Below, in pieces: positions 1-9,299 of a stretch of DNA of 64,000 nt. Numbering within the stretch: position 1 is the first letter of the stretch; each line of letters starts with the position of its first letter. The stretch is from contig NZ_CP159992.1 in NCBI RefSeq assembly GCF_040702995.1, positions 4,489,501 to 4,553,500 on the forward strand, read 5' to 3'. The DNA is from Paenibacillus sp. AN1007. Lineage in GTDB: Bacteria > Bacillota > Bacilli > Paenibacillales > Paenibacillaceae. A model generated the notes under the pieces. It was not told the DNA's origin, did not search any database, and worked only from the letters and a program-made list of their open reading frames with translations. A program made the translations under genes and the position numbers.

Positions 1-2491
1 AGGTCTGCCCGCTCGCATTCACAGCAGCGATCCGATAACTGTAGGCTGTACCATTAAGTGCTGTTGTGTCATTATAGGTCAGCGTCGTTAGTCCGGCTGC
101 CGCATCGACATACGATCCGCCTGCAGCTGCACGCTGCACATTGTAGCTGGCGGCCCCTGATGATGCTGTCCACGACAGCACATTTTGGTTATTGCCTGCT
201 GTCCCGCTTAAAATCAGCGATCCTGGCACAGTCGATACTGCCTGCGGCAGTGCCTGCACCTGCATAGAAGCTGGTGATTCCCCGGCTCCATTAACTGCAC
301 TCACTACGTAATAATAGGTCTTGCCATTCGTCAAACCTGTGTTGGTATAAGTCAGCCCGCTAACACCCGAAGCAGTTGTTGTATAAGGGCCTCCGCTAAC
401 TTCGGCACGCTTGACCGTATACGTTACAGCCCCGGCAGATGCTGCCCAGCTCAGCGTGACCTGGCTGTTTCCGGCTGCTGCCTGCACGCCAGAAGGTGCA
501 GCCGGCACGGTCACCGGTGTCATACCCGGTTCCTGTCCATATACCTTTACTCCAGCATCATAGACGGGAATGTACGCACTTTTTACCGGATTCCCTGTCG
601 TCAGGTTCTGGTAAGAAGGGTCATTCGCCGGGTTCCATGCCCCCTGCGGACCTGTAATGCGGAATTGAACTTCTTTGCGATAATTCCCCTCTCCGCCAGG
701 ATAGATTTTGGTATTGCTGAAGTTTGCCGTAATGGCATAGATCCGCTTGGCAGCATCCACCACAACAGGCTGTGAAACGACTGCACCTTCGCTGGATGAT
801 ACAGTTACCTGAACATCCGATACGGTATGCCCTGCAGCATACACCTCACTCAAATCGAGGAAATATTTGAAGGAAAGCTGATCTCCCATTCGTGCAGGCC
901 AGCCTGAGCGGTTGTTCAGCAGTGCACGAATTTCCGTATAATTCGAGCCCGATGAGCGAACAGCCGCTTCGACAAAATATTCGTCACCTTTGACCTCAGG
1001 AGCAGGGAAATTCGCAAGAGGCTGATGATTCTGTCCATACAGCAGATTCATCTTGGCGAGTGCTCCAGTGAAGCCGGCATTGTAATCTGTCGCTACTTCA
1101 TTGCTCACGTAATCCCCGATGTCATCCGTATATTGATCCGACGCGTTTGGTCCTCCTACCATGGCGCCGTATAAAATATGACGGTGATCCGCCGGAATAT
1201 CTTCGTTGTTCATCCATGAACTATGAGCGGTACGATGATGCGGATGCTTCGGTGGATTTTTCCCATATCCGACCACATAACTGCTCTGACGAGGATTATC
1301 TCCTAAAATGTAATTGATCTGCGAGGCGGCAAAATTTTGATATCTGGATTTTTTCACAGGGTCACTGACCCAATCGGAGTACACAAAAGAGATAAAAGCC
1401 GCATTCGCCGCATAACGGAGTGAACCCCACTGATCCAGCCAAGCCAATCCGCCCGGGGTATATGTCACACGGCCCCCATTTGTTCCTACCGTCCAGTAAT
1501 CCAGATTGCGTTCCGTCGACTGAATGAATTTGGTGGCCTCCGGCATATTCAAACTGGATGTAATCCGGGCAAGCAGAATCTGGGCACCGTAATGTTTACT
1601 ATCCCAGCCCTGTGTCCAGGTATAAGGCCAGTTCGCAGAACCTCCGCTTGCAGACCAGCGGTCTGCAGCTGCGATCGCTTTGGACAAGTAAGCGTTATCA
1701 TTAGTGGCTAAATAAAGCCATGCTCCGCCCCATGCAAGCTCATCTTCATATCCGGTCCACGAATTATAGAATGCTGCAGCATCGGTAATACAATCGGTGT
1801 ATTTTCCCCGATATGTATCTGCAAAGTTGTACAGTTCTTTTGCATGCTGAAGCATTCTGGCCGAGTAGGCCGGATCATCATCTGCAAATACGATCGAGGA
1901 GGCCGCCAGGGCAGCCGCTGTCTCTGCCGCCAGATCACTTCCCGGACAGGAAGCATCGATCTTGAACGATGGGCGGTTCATCTGCATTACCTCTGCAGGT
2001 CCCCACCAGGCATGATCGATATTACCTCCTCCAACTTGTCCCCATAATTCGTTTGGTTTCGTATGCGCTTTCATAAAATAGTCGGCTGCCCACCGGATAT
2101 TATCCTTGATCTCCTCCAGCTGTCCGGCCTGCTCATACCCATCACCGTATTCCACAACGGACCAGGCCAGCATTGTGGCTGAAGCTGCCATTGGAAAGCC
2201 AAATTTCACATGGTCTCCAGCATCGTACCAGCCTCCTGTCAGATCGACTCCGACATCCGCTCCATCCTGCATTCCCGAATCACCACGCCATTCAACCCGG
2301 TTGTCTGCAGGCAGCGGCCCCGACCGCTGCGCCTCATAGAAATAAATAGCCTTCTGAAGTGCTTCTGCATAGTTATGATCTCCAGCGGCCGCATCCGCCT
2401 GGCGTAATCCTGTATTCATAGAAAAGCTTCCTGCCAGCAGTCCTGCCGATAACGCTGCCATAGCAACTCGTTTCCACCAGCGCCCTTTCAT
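1..2491 (-). CDS. Endoglucanase, GH9-CBM3-FnIII (3' end outside window)
   Basis: Secreted processive or endo-acting cellulase of glycoside hydrolase family 9; hydrolyses beta-1,4-glucan outside the cell. About 830 residues are visible and the frame is still open at base 1. A Sec signal peptide (MKGRWWKRVAMAALSAG..., cleavage after ..RQADA) is followed by the GH9 module with the N-terminal signature DLTGGWYDAGDHVKF, the HPHHRTAH histidine motif and the acidic DYVSNEVATDYN motif holding the catalytic Asp/Glu. A CBM3-type cellulose-binding module follows (roughly residues 490-650), then two fibronectin type III repeats (Ser/Thr/Gly rich, ending in NGTAYSYRIAAVN). Start ATG at 2491 is preceded by AAAAGGAGAT. 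Further FnIII or CBM modules probably lie beyond the window. The family is certain; endo- versus exo-mode cannot be read from sequence. Confidence 0.93.
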   Translation of the reverse strand, partial: MKGRWWKRVAMAALSAGLLAGSFSMNTGLRQADAAAGDHNYAEALQKAIYFYEAQRSGPLPADNRVEWRGDSGMQDGADVGVDLTGGWYDAGDHVKFGFPMAASATMLAWSVVEYGDGYEQAGQLEEIKDNIRWAADYFMKAHTKPNELWGQVGGGNIDHAWWGPAEVMQMNRPSFKIDASCPGSDLAAETAAALAASSIVFADDDPAYSARMLQHAKELYNFADTYRGKYTDCITDAAAFYNSWTGYEDELAWGGAWLYLATNDNAYLSKAIAAADRWSASGGSANWPYTWTQGWDSKHYGAQILLARITSSLNMPEATKFIQSTERNLDYWTVGTNGGRVTYTPGGLAWLDQWGSLRYAANAAFISFVYSDWVSDPVKKSRYQNFAASQINYILGDNPRQSSYVVGYGKNPPKHPHHRTAHSSWMNNEDIPADHRHILYGAMVGGPNASDQYTDDIGDYVSNEVATDYNAGFTGALAKMNLLYGQNHQPLANFPAPEVKGDEYFVEAAVRSSGSNYTEIRALLNNRSGWPARMGDQLSFKYFLDLSEVYAAGHTVSDVQVTVSSSEGAVVSQPVVVDAAKRIYAITANFSNTKIYPGGEGNYRKEVQFRITGPQGAWNPANDPSYQNLTTGNPVKSAYIPVYDAGVKVYGQEPGMTPVTVPAAPSGVQAAAGNSQVTLSWAASAGAVTYTVKRAEVSGGPYTTTASGVSGLTYTNTGLTNGKTYYYVVSAVNGAGESPASMQVQALPQAVSTVPGSLILSGTAGNNQNVLSWTASSGAASYNVQRAAAGGSYVDAAAGLTTLTYNDTTALNGTAYSYRIAAVNASGQT

Positions 2492-2689
2492 TATTTACTG
2501 TTCATCTCCTTTTCTTGAAAGTTCCGGGTGAACATCTCCAGATTATTGATGATTCACGCTCCTCTCCATGGTGGTAACCGCATGTAATTTCCACCATTAA
2601 TTACCATTATAGTGTTTTGTTTAACTTACAATATCAACATTGGTGACTTCTGGAATAACATTGTTGTGACCTGATCAGCGTGATATGAC

Positions 2690-2732
2690 AAAAAAGCTGT
2701 TTCTTCCCGGATACCTCCCGGGAGAAACAGCT
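2690..2732 (-). terminator. Intrinsic terminator after the chemoreceptor
   Basis: Inverted repeat AGCTGTTTCT / AGAAACAGCT with a CCCGGG-rich upper stem, followed on the minus strand by a run of T. It lies 20 bases after the stop of the minus-strand chemoreceptor gene. Confidence 0.85.
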
Positions 2733-2752
2733 CCGTATTCCTCCGTGTGAAT

Positions 2753-4489
2753 CTATACTTTGAATTTGCCCACCTGTCCCTGCAGTTCCTCGGCCATCTT
2801 GGATAACATTCCTGCCGATGAAGCGATCTCTTCCATGGAAGCCAACTGCTCCTGCGTAGCAGCAGATACGTTATGTGCAGCCCCTGCAGCTTCTGATGCA
2901 ATATTAGAGATCTGGGTCACATAACTTACGACCTCGTTTGTACTTGCTGACATTTCCTCTGAACCTGCAGATACTTCTTCAATATCCCCGGCTACCTTGT
3001 TGGCAGCATTCGAGATCTGCTCGAATGCTTCTCCGGCTGCAGTAACCAGCTCAATTCCGGCTTCCGTTTCATTACTGTTCACCTTCACAGCCTCTACAGC
3101 ATGATTCGTATCCTGCTGAATCAGCTGAACAATCTCTGAGATCTGTTGGGCTGAAGCTGAGGATTCCTCGGCCAGTTTACGCACCTCACCCGCAACTACA
3201 GCAAATCCTCGGCCATGTTCCCCTGCACGTGCAGCTTCGATCGCCGCATTCAGCGCAAGCAAGTTGGTTTGCCGGGCAATGTTGTTGATCACTTCAGTGA
3301 TGGTTCCAATCTCGGCTGAACGCTCTCCGAGTCCTGTAACCAGTTCTCTCAGCGAAGCGATAGAGTTACGAACAGCCCCCATCTGTTGAACAGCCTGCTG
3401 TATAATCTGGTTACCTTCCGCAGATTGATTTGCTGCATCCACGGCGGACACGGATACACTTTGAGCCAGTTCGGCAATCTGTTCGGAGCCTAATGCCATT
3501 TCATTCATTGCCTGCGAAGAACGCTTCACAATATCTACCTGATTCGCTGTTCCGACAGATAGTTCTTCAACCGTTTCGGTAATTTGCTCCGAAGCTTTCG
3601 TGTTTTGCTCTGCGCTGGCAAGAAGTTCCTCGGATGAAGCTGCGACCTGCTCGGATGTTTCCGATACAGATTGAATCATCGAACGCAGATTGGTACTCAT
3701 TGTATTAAAAGCGGCTGCCAAAATACCCAGCTCATCCCTGTTTTTCAGCGTGATGGCTTCACCGGTAAGATCACCATCTGCGATCGCTGAAGCTGCTTCC
3801 GTCATCTTCTTGATCGGTCGTGAGATCATACTTGCGATAAATAACGCAATGAACAATGCCAGCAGCGTTGCCACTATAGATACAACCAAAATGATATTAA
3901 AAGCATTTTCGGCAAGTTTGACAGATCCGCCAGCAACCTCTTTCGCTCCGTCATTCCCTAAATTAATTAACTGGGTGATGGTATCATTAGCTGCATACCA
4001 GAGCGTGTAGGCTTCTGTGTGCAGCTTGCTGGCCGTATCAAAGTCATTTTTCAGACCAAAGTCTACAAATGTGGGCATTTTCTGCAGATATGCATCATAA
4101 CTACTGGAAAACTGCTCATACATTTTCTCAGCCTCAGCATTACCATTAATTAAGGTCAGCAATTCCTTGCGCTCATCCTCAATCTTGGCAAGCAGCTCGG
4201 TCAACACTCCATTCATTCTCTCCGTTTCACTTGGGTTCTGTTCTACAATAATGGCCAGTGCCAGCCGTTCTACATCCGACACATCACCATTCATAATCCC
4301 AAGTAAACTTACACTAGGCATCCAAGTCTGGTCGATCTGTCTTGCACTATCCGCCATCTTGAAAACCTGAGTCAGCGTGTACACGCTAACAAAAATCAGT
4401 AATGCCAAGACAATCAAGAAACCGCTCAATAACTTACCGCGAATCGTAAACTTCACTTTTCCTAATGCGTTCCCCCGCACTTTCCCCAT
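2753..4489 (-). CDS. Methyl-accepting chemotaxis protein with four-helix-bundle sensor
   Basis: Transmembrane chemoreceptor that signals to CheA/CheW. The 578 residues show TM1 near residues 15-35, an extracytoplasmic helical region of about 150 residues (4HB_MCP type, no PAS or Cache motif seen), TM2 near 195-220, a HAMP domain (ISRPIKKMTEAASAIADGDL) and a full cytoplasmic MCP signalling domain with the hairpin tip motif EVINNIARQTNLLALNAAIEAARAGE. The start ATG is preceded by GGAGGAGTG. It is monocistronic, with its own terminator. The ligand is unknown. A second, sensor-less chemoreceptor lies at 21478-22755. Confidence 0.93.
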   Translation of the reverse strand: MGKVRGNALGKVKFTIRGKLLSGFLIVLALLIFVSVYTLTQVFKMADSARQIDQTWMPSVSLLGIMNGDVSDVERLALAIIVEQNPSETERMNGVLTELLAKIEDERKELLTLINGNAEAEKMYEQFSSSYDAYLQKMPTFVDFGLKNDFDTASKLHTEAYTLWYAANDTITQLINLGNDGAKEVAGGSVKLAENAFNIILVVSIVATLLALFIALFIASMISRPIKKMTEAASAIADGDLTGEAITLKNRDELGILAAAFNTMSTNLRSMIQSVSETSEQVAASSEELLASAEQNTKASEQITETVEELSVGTANQVDIVKRSSQAMNEMALGSEQIAELAQSVSVSAVDAANQSAEGNQIIQQAVQQMGAVRNSIASLRELVTGLGERSAEIGTITEVINNIARQTNLLALNAAIEAARAGEHGRGFAVVAGEVRKLAEESSASAQQISEIVQLIQQDTNHAVEAVKVNSNETEAGIELVTAAGEAFEQISNAANKVAGDIEEVSAGSEEMSASTNEVVSYVTQISNIASEAAGAAHNVSAATQEQLASMEEIASSAGMLSKMAEELQGQVGKFKV

Positions 4490-4842
4490 CTTCCCACTCC
4501 TCCAACTTGGCCCAATAAACTAGTACATCTGTATAATATATCGACACACATGTTCCGTGAATGAATATATGACATCTGAATTTCAGAAAATTTCACTTAA
4601 CAACGCATAACGTTCAAAAAGAAAGGTGCTGCTTCGCCAAATACACAGACGAACATTTTGCAGTTTATAAGACCGTGAAGAATCTCGTTTTTCCATAATG
4701 CAGGCCGCATTCTATTTGAACCAACGATTCGTTCATTAATATGTAAATGAACCGCATTTTCGGAATCAGGGAGGACATTTCTCTTTCTTTTTGTTAAACT
4801 AGTTTGGGTATCTATCAGTTTATACATAGAAAGGTGAAGATT
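4490..4842. other. Divergent intergenic region, no gene
   Basis: AT-rich spacer between the divergent chemoreceptor and LCP genes; it must carry both promoters. No RNA element, operator or credible reading frame was recognised. The longest frame here (minus strand, 4597-4827) has no family features. Confidence 0.5.
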
Positions 4843-5844
4843 ATGCTTAAAAAATGGTTATGGGGGACAGCCCTGACCTTGGTAATTACTGTAATAGGAG
4901 TGGTTGTCTACTACGGATATTCCATTGTTCATTTTGCCAATAGCATCTCGACTGCATCCAGTGCCTCATCCACTTCTAACAATGACTCAGGCAGCACTCC
5001 AACCCCCGATACTCCCGCAGCGGTCATTCCGAAATGGGACGGCGAAGAGAGAGTAAATATTTTACTGATTGGCGGTGACTCCAGAGGGGATGACGCGGGG
5101 CGTTCAGACTCGGTGATGGTTGCTTCCATTGACCCGGTTTCCAAAAAAGCCCATCTGTTTTCGGTGCTTCGAGACACGTATGTGGAGATTCCAGGCCATG
5201 GCAAAAGTCGTCTTAATGCGGCCTTTTCCTATGGAGGAGCTGAATTAACCAAACAAACGGTCAGCAATCTGCTTGGCATTCCCATTCAGCACTACGTCTA
5301 TACAGACTTTACCGGATTCATGGCTCTCGTTGATGCACTGGGCGGCATTGAAATTGATGTAGAGAAAGACATGTATTACACGAGTAAAGCCGACAAGCAT
5401 ATGTATGATATTGATCTGAAAAAAGGGCTGCAGCATATGGATGGCAAAACGGCCCTCCAGTATGTTCGTTTCCGGCATGATGCGACCTCCGATTTCACAC
5501 GGACCCAGCGACAGCGCATCTTTATGACCGAACTTGCCAAGAAGATGCAGAGCACCACTTCTCTCTTTAAAATTCCTGAGATGCTGGAAGCAATCGCCCC
5601 TTATATCAAAACGGACCTCAGTCCAACGCAAATGCTGAAACTGGCTTCGCTAGGCTTCGATCTTCGTGTAAACGAGATCGATCAGCAGCAGATTCCGCCG
5701 AATAAGCTGCTGACAAACGAACGGGCCGGGGCTGCTCAGGTATTAGGTGTAAATGTCCCTAAACTTCAGGCTTACATTAAGAAATTATTTGAGAATGACA
5801 ATCAGACTCCGGGCAGCTCATCTTCTGATGAGTCCAGTGAGTGA
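4843..5844 (+). CDS. LytR-CpsA-Psr (LCP) family glycopolymer-peptidoglycan ligase
   Basis: LCP enzymes transfer undecaprenyl-linked teichoic acids or other anionic glycopolymers to peptidoglycan on the outer face of the membrane. The 333 residues show a short cytoplasmic N-terminus, one TM segment (about residues 5-30), a Ser/Thr/Pro linker and the LCP domain: LLIGGDSRGDDAGRSDSVMV (phosphate-binding Asp/Arg), SVLRDTYVEIPGHGKSRLNA, and the late YVRFRHDATSDFTRTQRQR arginine motif. ATG at 4843 is chosen because AAAGGTG precedes it; an in-frame TTG at 4804 has no ribosome site. A Ser-rich tail ends the protein. Confidence 0.93.
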   Translation: MLKKWLWGTALTLVITVIGVVVYYGYSIVHFANSISTASSASSTSNNDSGSTPTPDTPAAVIPKWDGEERVNILLIGGDSRGDDAGRSDSVMVASIDPVSKKAHLFSVLRDTYVEIPGHGKSRLNAAFSYGGAELTKQTVSNLLGIPIQHYVYTDFTGFMALVDALGGIEIDVEKDMYYTSKADKHMYDIDLKKGLQHMDGKTALQYVRFRHDATSDFTRTQRQRIFMTELAKKMQSTTSLFKIPEMLEAIAPYIKTDLSPTQMLKLASLGFDLRVNEIDQQQIPPNKLLTNERAGAAQVLGVNVPKLQAYIKKLFENDNQTPGSSSSDESSE

Positions 5845-5860
5845 CAATGCCATAAACAGT

Positions 5861-5887
5861 AAAAGGGCGGCTTAGGCCGGCTTTTTT
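5861..5887 (+). terminator. Intrinsic terminator after the LCP gene
   Basis: Short CGGC-ttag-GCCG stem extended by A:T pairs with a bulged G, then six T residues. Located 17 bases after the LCP stop codon. Confidence 0.7.
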
Positions 5888-5974
5888 AGTTCCTATTTTC
5901 GCCATTTAATGCAGCCTTAATGTTTGGAGGGTAGTCTTGTATGATGACCCCGGCCGGAGAAGGGAGGATTGTGG

Positions 5975-7243
5975 ATGAAACTGCCAAAAATAGCCGAATG
6001 GACTGAACTGCGCGGGTTAGCTTTCCTGGCCATTGTCATGCAGCATAATATTGCAGAGTACATCTACCGGGCAGACATTGAGCAGCCTGATTCCGTTATG
6101 CTGACCATGATATATCATTTGACGAGGTTTGGTACCCCCACCTTCGTGTTTCTATCTGGTGTGATGCTGTTCTACCACCACCGGTACGTCAAACCTGATT
6201 ATCCCCGGTTCATTGCCAAGCGGTTTGGTGATATTTATATGCCCTTTTTCATATGGACACTCATCTACTGGTTAGCTGTTCGTGTGTTCACCCCTGCGTT
6301 CTGGTCTTCAGGCATGCCGGATTTGGGAAGTTTTGTCCGTGAGCTGTTTATGCCGCAGACCGGATATCACCTTTGGTTCGTTCTAATGGTGTTTCAGTTT
6401 TATATTCTGTTTCCGCTGTTTCTCGCGGGGGCCCATGCCGTCCGGAAGCGGCTGAAGAATCTCAAACGTTTTACTTCGATGCAGCTGACGGTATCCATCA
6501 TCCTGGCGGCAGCCCTACTGTACATGTGGCTTATGAAATGGTCATACTACGATATGCCTGATTGGACACGATGGTGGTCTGAACCTTGGTCTGGCCTGTT
6601 GGAATACCGTTCCTATTCATGGATTATGTACTGGTTTTACTTCTTGCTTGGCGCTGTCTGTGCCTGGACGGTGGAGAACTGGAGAAGCTGGACGGTGAGG
6701 GCGCTCCCTTGTACCACTGCCGTTTTTATTGTGATGTATATCTGGCTTGGCTACGATGTGCTGCGCGGGTCGGAAGATACGATGAACCTGAATATTTCTA
6801 CTTATCTGAAACCGAGCACGTTTATTAATATTATGGCTCAGATGTTTATGTTCTACGGTTTTCTGGTGCTGCTGCGGGGTAAGAACCTGTGGTTAGAGCG
6901 CATACTCACCTGGATTGGACGTTACTCCTTCGGGGGCTATCTGGTTCATGCTCTCGTGATCTATGCCATTGCCTATGTTACCAGACCACTTCAGCTCAGC
7001 GGATGGCATTTACCCGTGACCATACTTTCCTTTGCTGTCACAGTTGTTACTTCGCTTGGTATCAGTTGGGCATTGTCCAGGCTGCCAGGCTCCCGCTTCA
7101 CGGTTGGATTAGTGCGAACTCATAATAGAAAACAGCAGTCGGGCTCATACGGAAGTATGCCCGCGCATGGAAGAAAGTCATTCCCGGATCAAAACTCAAC
7201 ACCAGGTTCAGCTGTCAAAAATCAGATCCAGGAGACACCTTAA
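5975..7243 (+). CDS. Membrane acyltransferase, acyltransferase-3 family
   Basis: Integral membrane O-acyltransferase (PF01757, OafA/WecH type) of 422 residues with about ten hydrophobic segments. The first segment carries the family signature ELRGLAFLAIVMQHN, in which Arg and His are the conserved pair; a second conserved stretch is GTPTFVFLSGVMLFYHH. Such enzymes acetylate or succinylate surface polysaccharide, which fits the upstream LCP gene, but the substrate cannot be read. The C-terminal 50 residues are polar and probably disordered. ATG at 5975 is preceded at seven bases by AGGGAGG; an upstream in-frame TTG at 5969 overlaps that site. Confidence 0.9.
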   Translation: MKLPKIAEWTELRGLAFLAIVMQHNIAEYIYRADIEQPDSVMLTMIYHLTRFGTPTFVFLSGVMLFYHHRYVKPDYPRFIAKRFGDIYMPFFIWTLIYWLAVRVFTPAFWSSGMPDLGSFVRELFMPQTGYHLWFVLMVFQFYILFPLFLAGAHAVRKRLKNLKRFTSMQLTVSIILAAALLYMWLMKWSYYDMPDWTRWWSEPWSGLLEYRSYSWIMYWFYFLLGAVCAWTVENWRSWTVRALPCTTAVFIVMYIWLGYDVLRGSEDTMNLNISTYLKPSTFINIMAQMFMFYGFLVLLRGKNLWLERILTWIGRYSFGGYLVHALVIYAIAYVTRPLQLSGWHLPVTILSFAVTVVTSLGISWALSRLPGSRFTVGLVRTHNRKQQSGSYGSMPAHGRKSFPDQNSTPGSAVKNQIQETP

Positions 7244-7301
7244 TACGATAACAGCCAGCATCCAAATCTTTAAAAGAGATGGTCCATCTAAACGTATTAC
7301 C

Positions 7302-7342
7302 AAAGAAAGAGCGTCCCCCATCCGGAGGATGCTCTTTCTTTG
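7302..7342. terminator. Bidirectional terminator
   Basis: CAAAGAAAGAGC / GCTCTTTCTTTG inverted repeat with an inner TCC/GGA pairing. It lies between the convergent acyltransferase and secreted repeat-protein genes and serves both strands. Confidence 0.8.
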
Positions 7343-7355
7343 TATGCGCAGCTGC

Positions 7356-8087
7356 TTACTTCACTTCGTTTACAGCTGAACGTCCTGGTACATTCCCTGG
7401 ACGGACCGGAACCGGGTGACCCTGATGCTTTTGATGAACAAATTTTTGCAGATCACCTGTCAGCTGCTCTTTAAGCTGATTCACCAGTTGTGTTTCGCTA
7501 ATCCCCTTCGTTTGGGCGATTTCTGCCAGCGATCTGCCAGCCTGCAGCTGTTCATGTAATTGTTCGGTCGATATGCCGATGTAACGTGCGATTGCTCCTT
7601 TATCAAGCATGGAATGTTTCCCATGGTGTGTGAATTCACGCCGTAATTCACGAAGCGGTGTGTTCACAACTTTTTTCAATTTCACATCCATATCAGCTTT
7701 GGCTGCCGCGGCTTGTTCCTTCGTGAGACAGCCTTCGGCTGCGGCTCGATCAAGGCGCTCTGACAGCGTCGGCTTTAATTTCTGCAGCAACTGTTCCTCA
7801 CTAAGACCTTTGCGTTCTTTGGCAATCTGGGACAAAGTCCTGCCAAGTTCCATCTGCTGCTTTAGATCGCGAAGTCCAATACCGAGCAAATCAGCAGTCT
7901 CACCGATCATAAACAGACCGTGCCCCGCATGCATACAAGGTTTTTTATTTCCTGCGGCTGATTCTGTCCGGTTCCCGTCTACCTGCTCCGAAGGAACAGC
8001 AGGACCAGCTAAAGCAGTCTGGCCCGGTGTAACGGTGATCATGGCAGCCGCTGCACCGACTGCCAGCCACGATTTCCAATTTTTCAT
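7356..8087 (-). CDS. Secreted protein with two helical repeats, function unknown
   Basis: 243 residues. A signal peptide (MKNWKSWLAVGAAAAMITVTP, Ala-rich, cleavage near ALA-GP) is followed by two copies of a roughly 50-residue helical unit: a LGI.LRDLKQQM..GRTLSQIAKE..LSEEQLLQKLK copy near residues 65-120 and an IGISTEQLHEQLQAGRSLAEIAQTKGISETQLVNQLK copy near 165-215. A Lys/Ala-rich coiled segment lies between them. This 'GxSxxxLxxxLxxGxSLAxIAxxxG' repeat recurs in secreted proteins of many Gram-positives; no enzymatic motif is visible. Start ATG is preceded by AAAGGCGG. It diverges from the prenyltransferase-like gene at 8300, with 212 bases between. Confidence 0.8.
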   Translation of the reverse strand: MKNWKSWLAVGAAAAMITVTPGQTALAGPAVPSEQVDGNRTESAAGNKKPCMHAGHGLFMIGETADLLGIGLRDLKQQMELGRTLSQIAKERKGLSEEQLLQKLKPTLSERLDRAAAEGCLTKEQAAAAKADMDVKLKKVVNTPLRELRREFTHHGKHSMLDKGAIARYIGISTEQLHEQLQAGRSLAEIAQTKGISETQLVNQLKEQLTGDLQKFVHQKHQGHPVPVRPGNVPGRSAVNEVK

Positions 8088-8232
8088 TGCTTATCCGCCT
8101 TTCCTGTATCGATATCCTATGCCTCCCTAGTTTGGACCCAAATTCCAACTTTTTATGCTATAAAATGCAAATCGCCACCCTTTTTCTCACAAATGATCAC
8201 AAAAAACCCTATTTTTTTCAATACAAATGAGC

Positions 8233-8238
8233 TATAAT
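8233..8238 (+). promoter_or_regulatory. Candidate -10 box for the RiPP-like locus
   Basis: A perfect TATAAT 62 bases before the start of the ComQ-like gene, in a very AT-rich spacer. No good -35 match lies at 16-18 bases upstream (only a T-tract), so the promoter may need an activator. Confidence 0.4.
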
Positions 8239-8299
8239 GTATGTATCTTCTTGAGATTACTACATATTCCATATTTTGATCAGGAAGGACGTTGCCCTT

Positions 8300-9274
8300 A
8301 TGCAGCGAGAATGGCTAGATCCGTATATGTTTGACGTGAATGCCTTGTTCGCTTCAACTGAAGAGCGGCTTCGGCAATACCCCGATCCACTGGCAGCACG
8401 TGCACTTGAGCAGCTCCGACTGCTCCACCCCGTAACGAAGGGGACAGGACACAGCTGCATCGGGTATATCACTCCGCTCTGGATGCAGTACACGGATGGA
8501 CTTCCATCGGAACAGGCTCATCAGCTCAGTACAGCCTGTCTGCTGCACATGCTGTATTTTCTTAATCTGGATGACGTTATGGATGAACCGACTGAGAATG
8601 CCGTGCTCAAGTTGTCTTTAGGAAATCTTTACTACATCGATGCAATCCAAATCTATGGTGCATTATTTGAACCCGCTTCTGATTTCTGGAACTATTTCAG
8701 ACAAGTTCTTCAAGAATGGGCCGTAAGTGTGAATGGGGAATTACACATCGATTATTTCCAGCAGCATCCGCTTCTCATCGCCCAGAAAGCATCACCATCA
8801 AAAATAGGAGCCATCGGTTCTCTGCTTCTGTTGGAACAGCCTGAGCGAATCGCTTCGGTCTGTGATGCATTGAATATCGTGCTCATGACTCTTCAGATGA
8901 CGGATGACTTTACAGATATGAAACAAGATGCTGTGCATGGCAGCTACAACAGTTACCTCTCTCACATATCCGCAGCACTCCATCAGGAATACCGTGCTCA
9001 CTCACTTCACGAATCTGCTCACCATAATGTATTTAATTCACAATTCATGAACACATACGTAGATATTGCACAGCAGTACAACAGCGCACTTACATCTTCT
9101 AACGCAGCCTTACCGCAATTCACTGTTTTTAATTCCGATCTGTGCGGCAGACTGGTACAAGCTGTTCAGGATATAGAAGATCACAAAAAAAGGCTCTATC
9201 AAGGCGGGTTTCACTACTGGATCAGCGAATTACAACCTCAAGCTTCGGGCAGGAGACAAGCTGATTCAGTTTAA
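8300..9274 (+). CDS. ComQ/isoprenyl-diphosphate-synthase-like putative peptide tryptophan prenyltransferase
   Basis: 324-residue all-helical protein related to trans-isoprenyl diphosphate synthases. Two Asp-rich motifs sit where that fold binds Mg-diphosphate: DDVMD (residues 91-95) and DDFTD (202-206, in LQMTDDFTDMKQD). The rest is divergent and lacks the usual FARM signature, as in ComQ, which uses this fold to prenylate the Trp of ComX. The next gene, 25 bases downstream, encodes a leader-type peptide with a Trp three residues from its C-terminus, so the natural reading is a peptide prenyltransferase acting on that Trp. From memory, a C-terminal Trp prenyltransferase of this kind (PalQ) has been reported from Paenibacillus alvei; I cannot check identity. 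Start ATG is preceded by AGGAAGGA at ten bases. A generic terpene-synthase-like enzyme is the alternative. Confidence 0.75.
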   Translation: MQREWLDPYMFDVNALFASTEERLRQYPDPLAARALEQLRLLHPVTKGTGHSCIGYITPLWMQYTDGLPSEQAHQLSTACLLHMLYFLNLDDVMDEPTENAVLKLSLGNLYYIDAIQIYGALFEPASDFWNYFRQVLQEWAVSVNGELHIDYFQQHPLLIAQKASPSKIGAIGSLLLLEQPERIASVCDALNIVLMTLQMTDDFTDMKQDAVHGSYNSYLSHISAALHQEYRAHSLHESAHHNVFNSQFMNTYVDIAQQYNSALTSSNAALPQFTVFNSDLCGRLVQAVQDIEDHKKRLYQGGFHYWISELQPQASGRRQADSV

Positions 9275-9299
9275 TCTAAATATGAAGGGAATGTTGGCG

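Noticed and set aside
4804..4842. TTG start of the LCP gene
   Set aside because: No ribosome site; ATG 4843 has AAAGGTG and gives the usual short cytoplasmic N-terminus.
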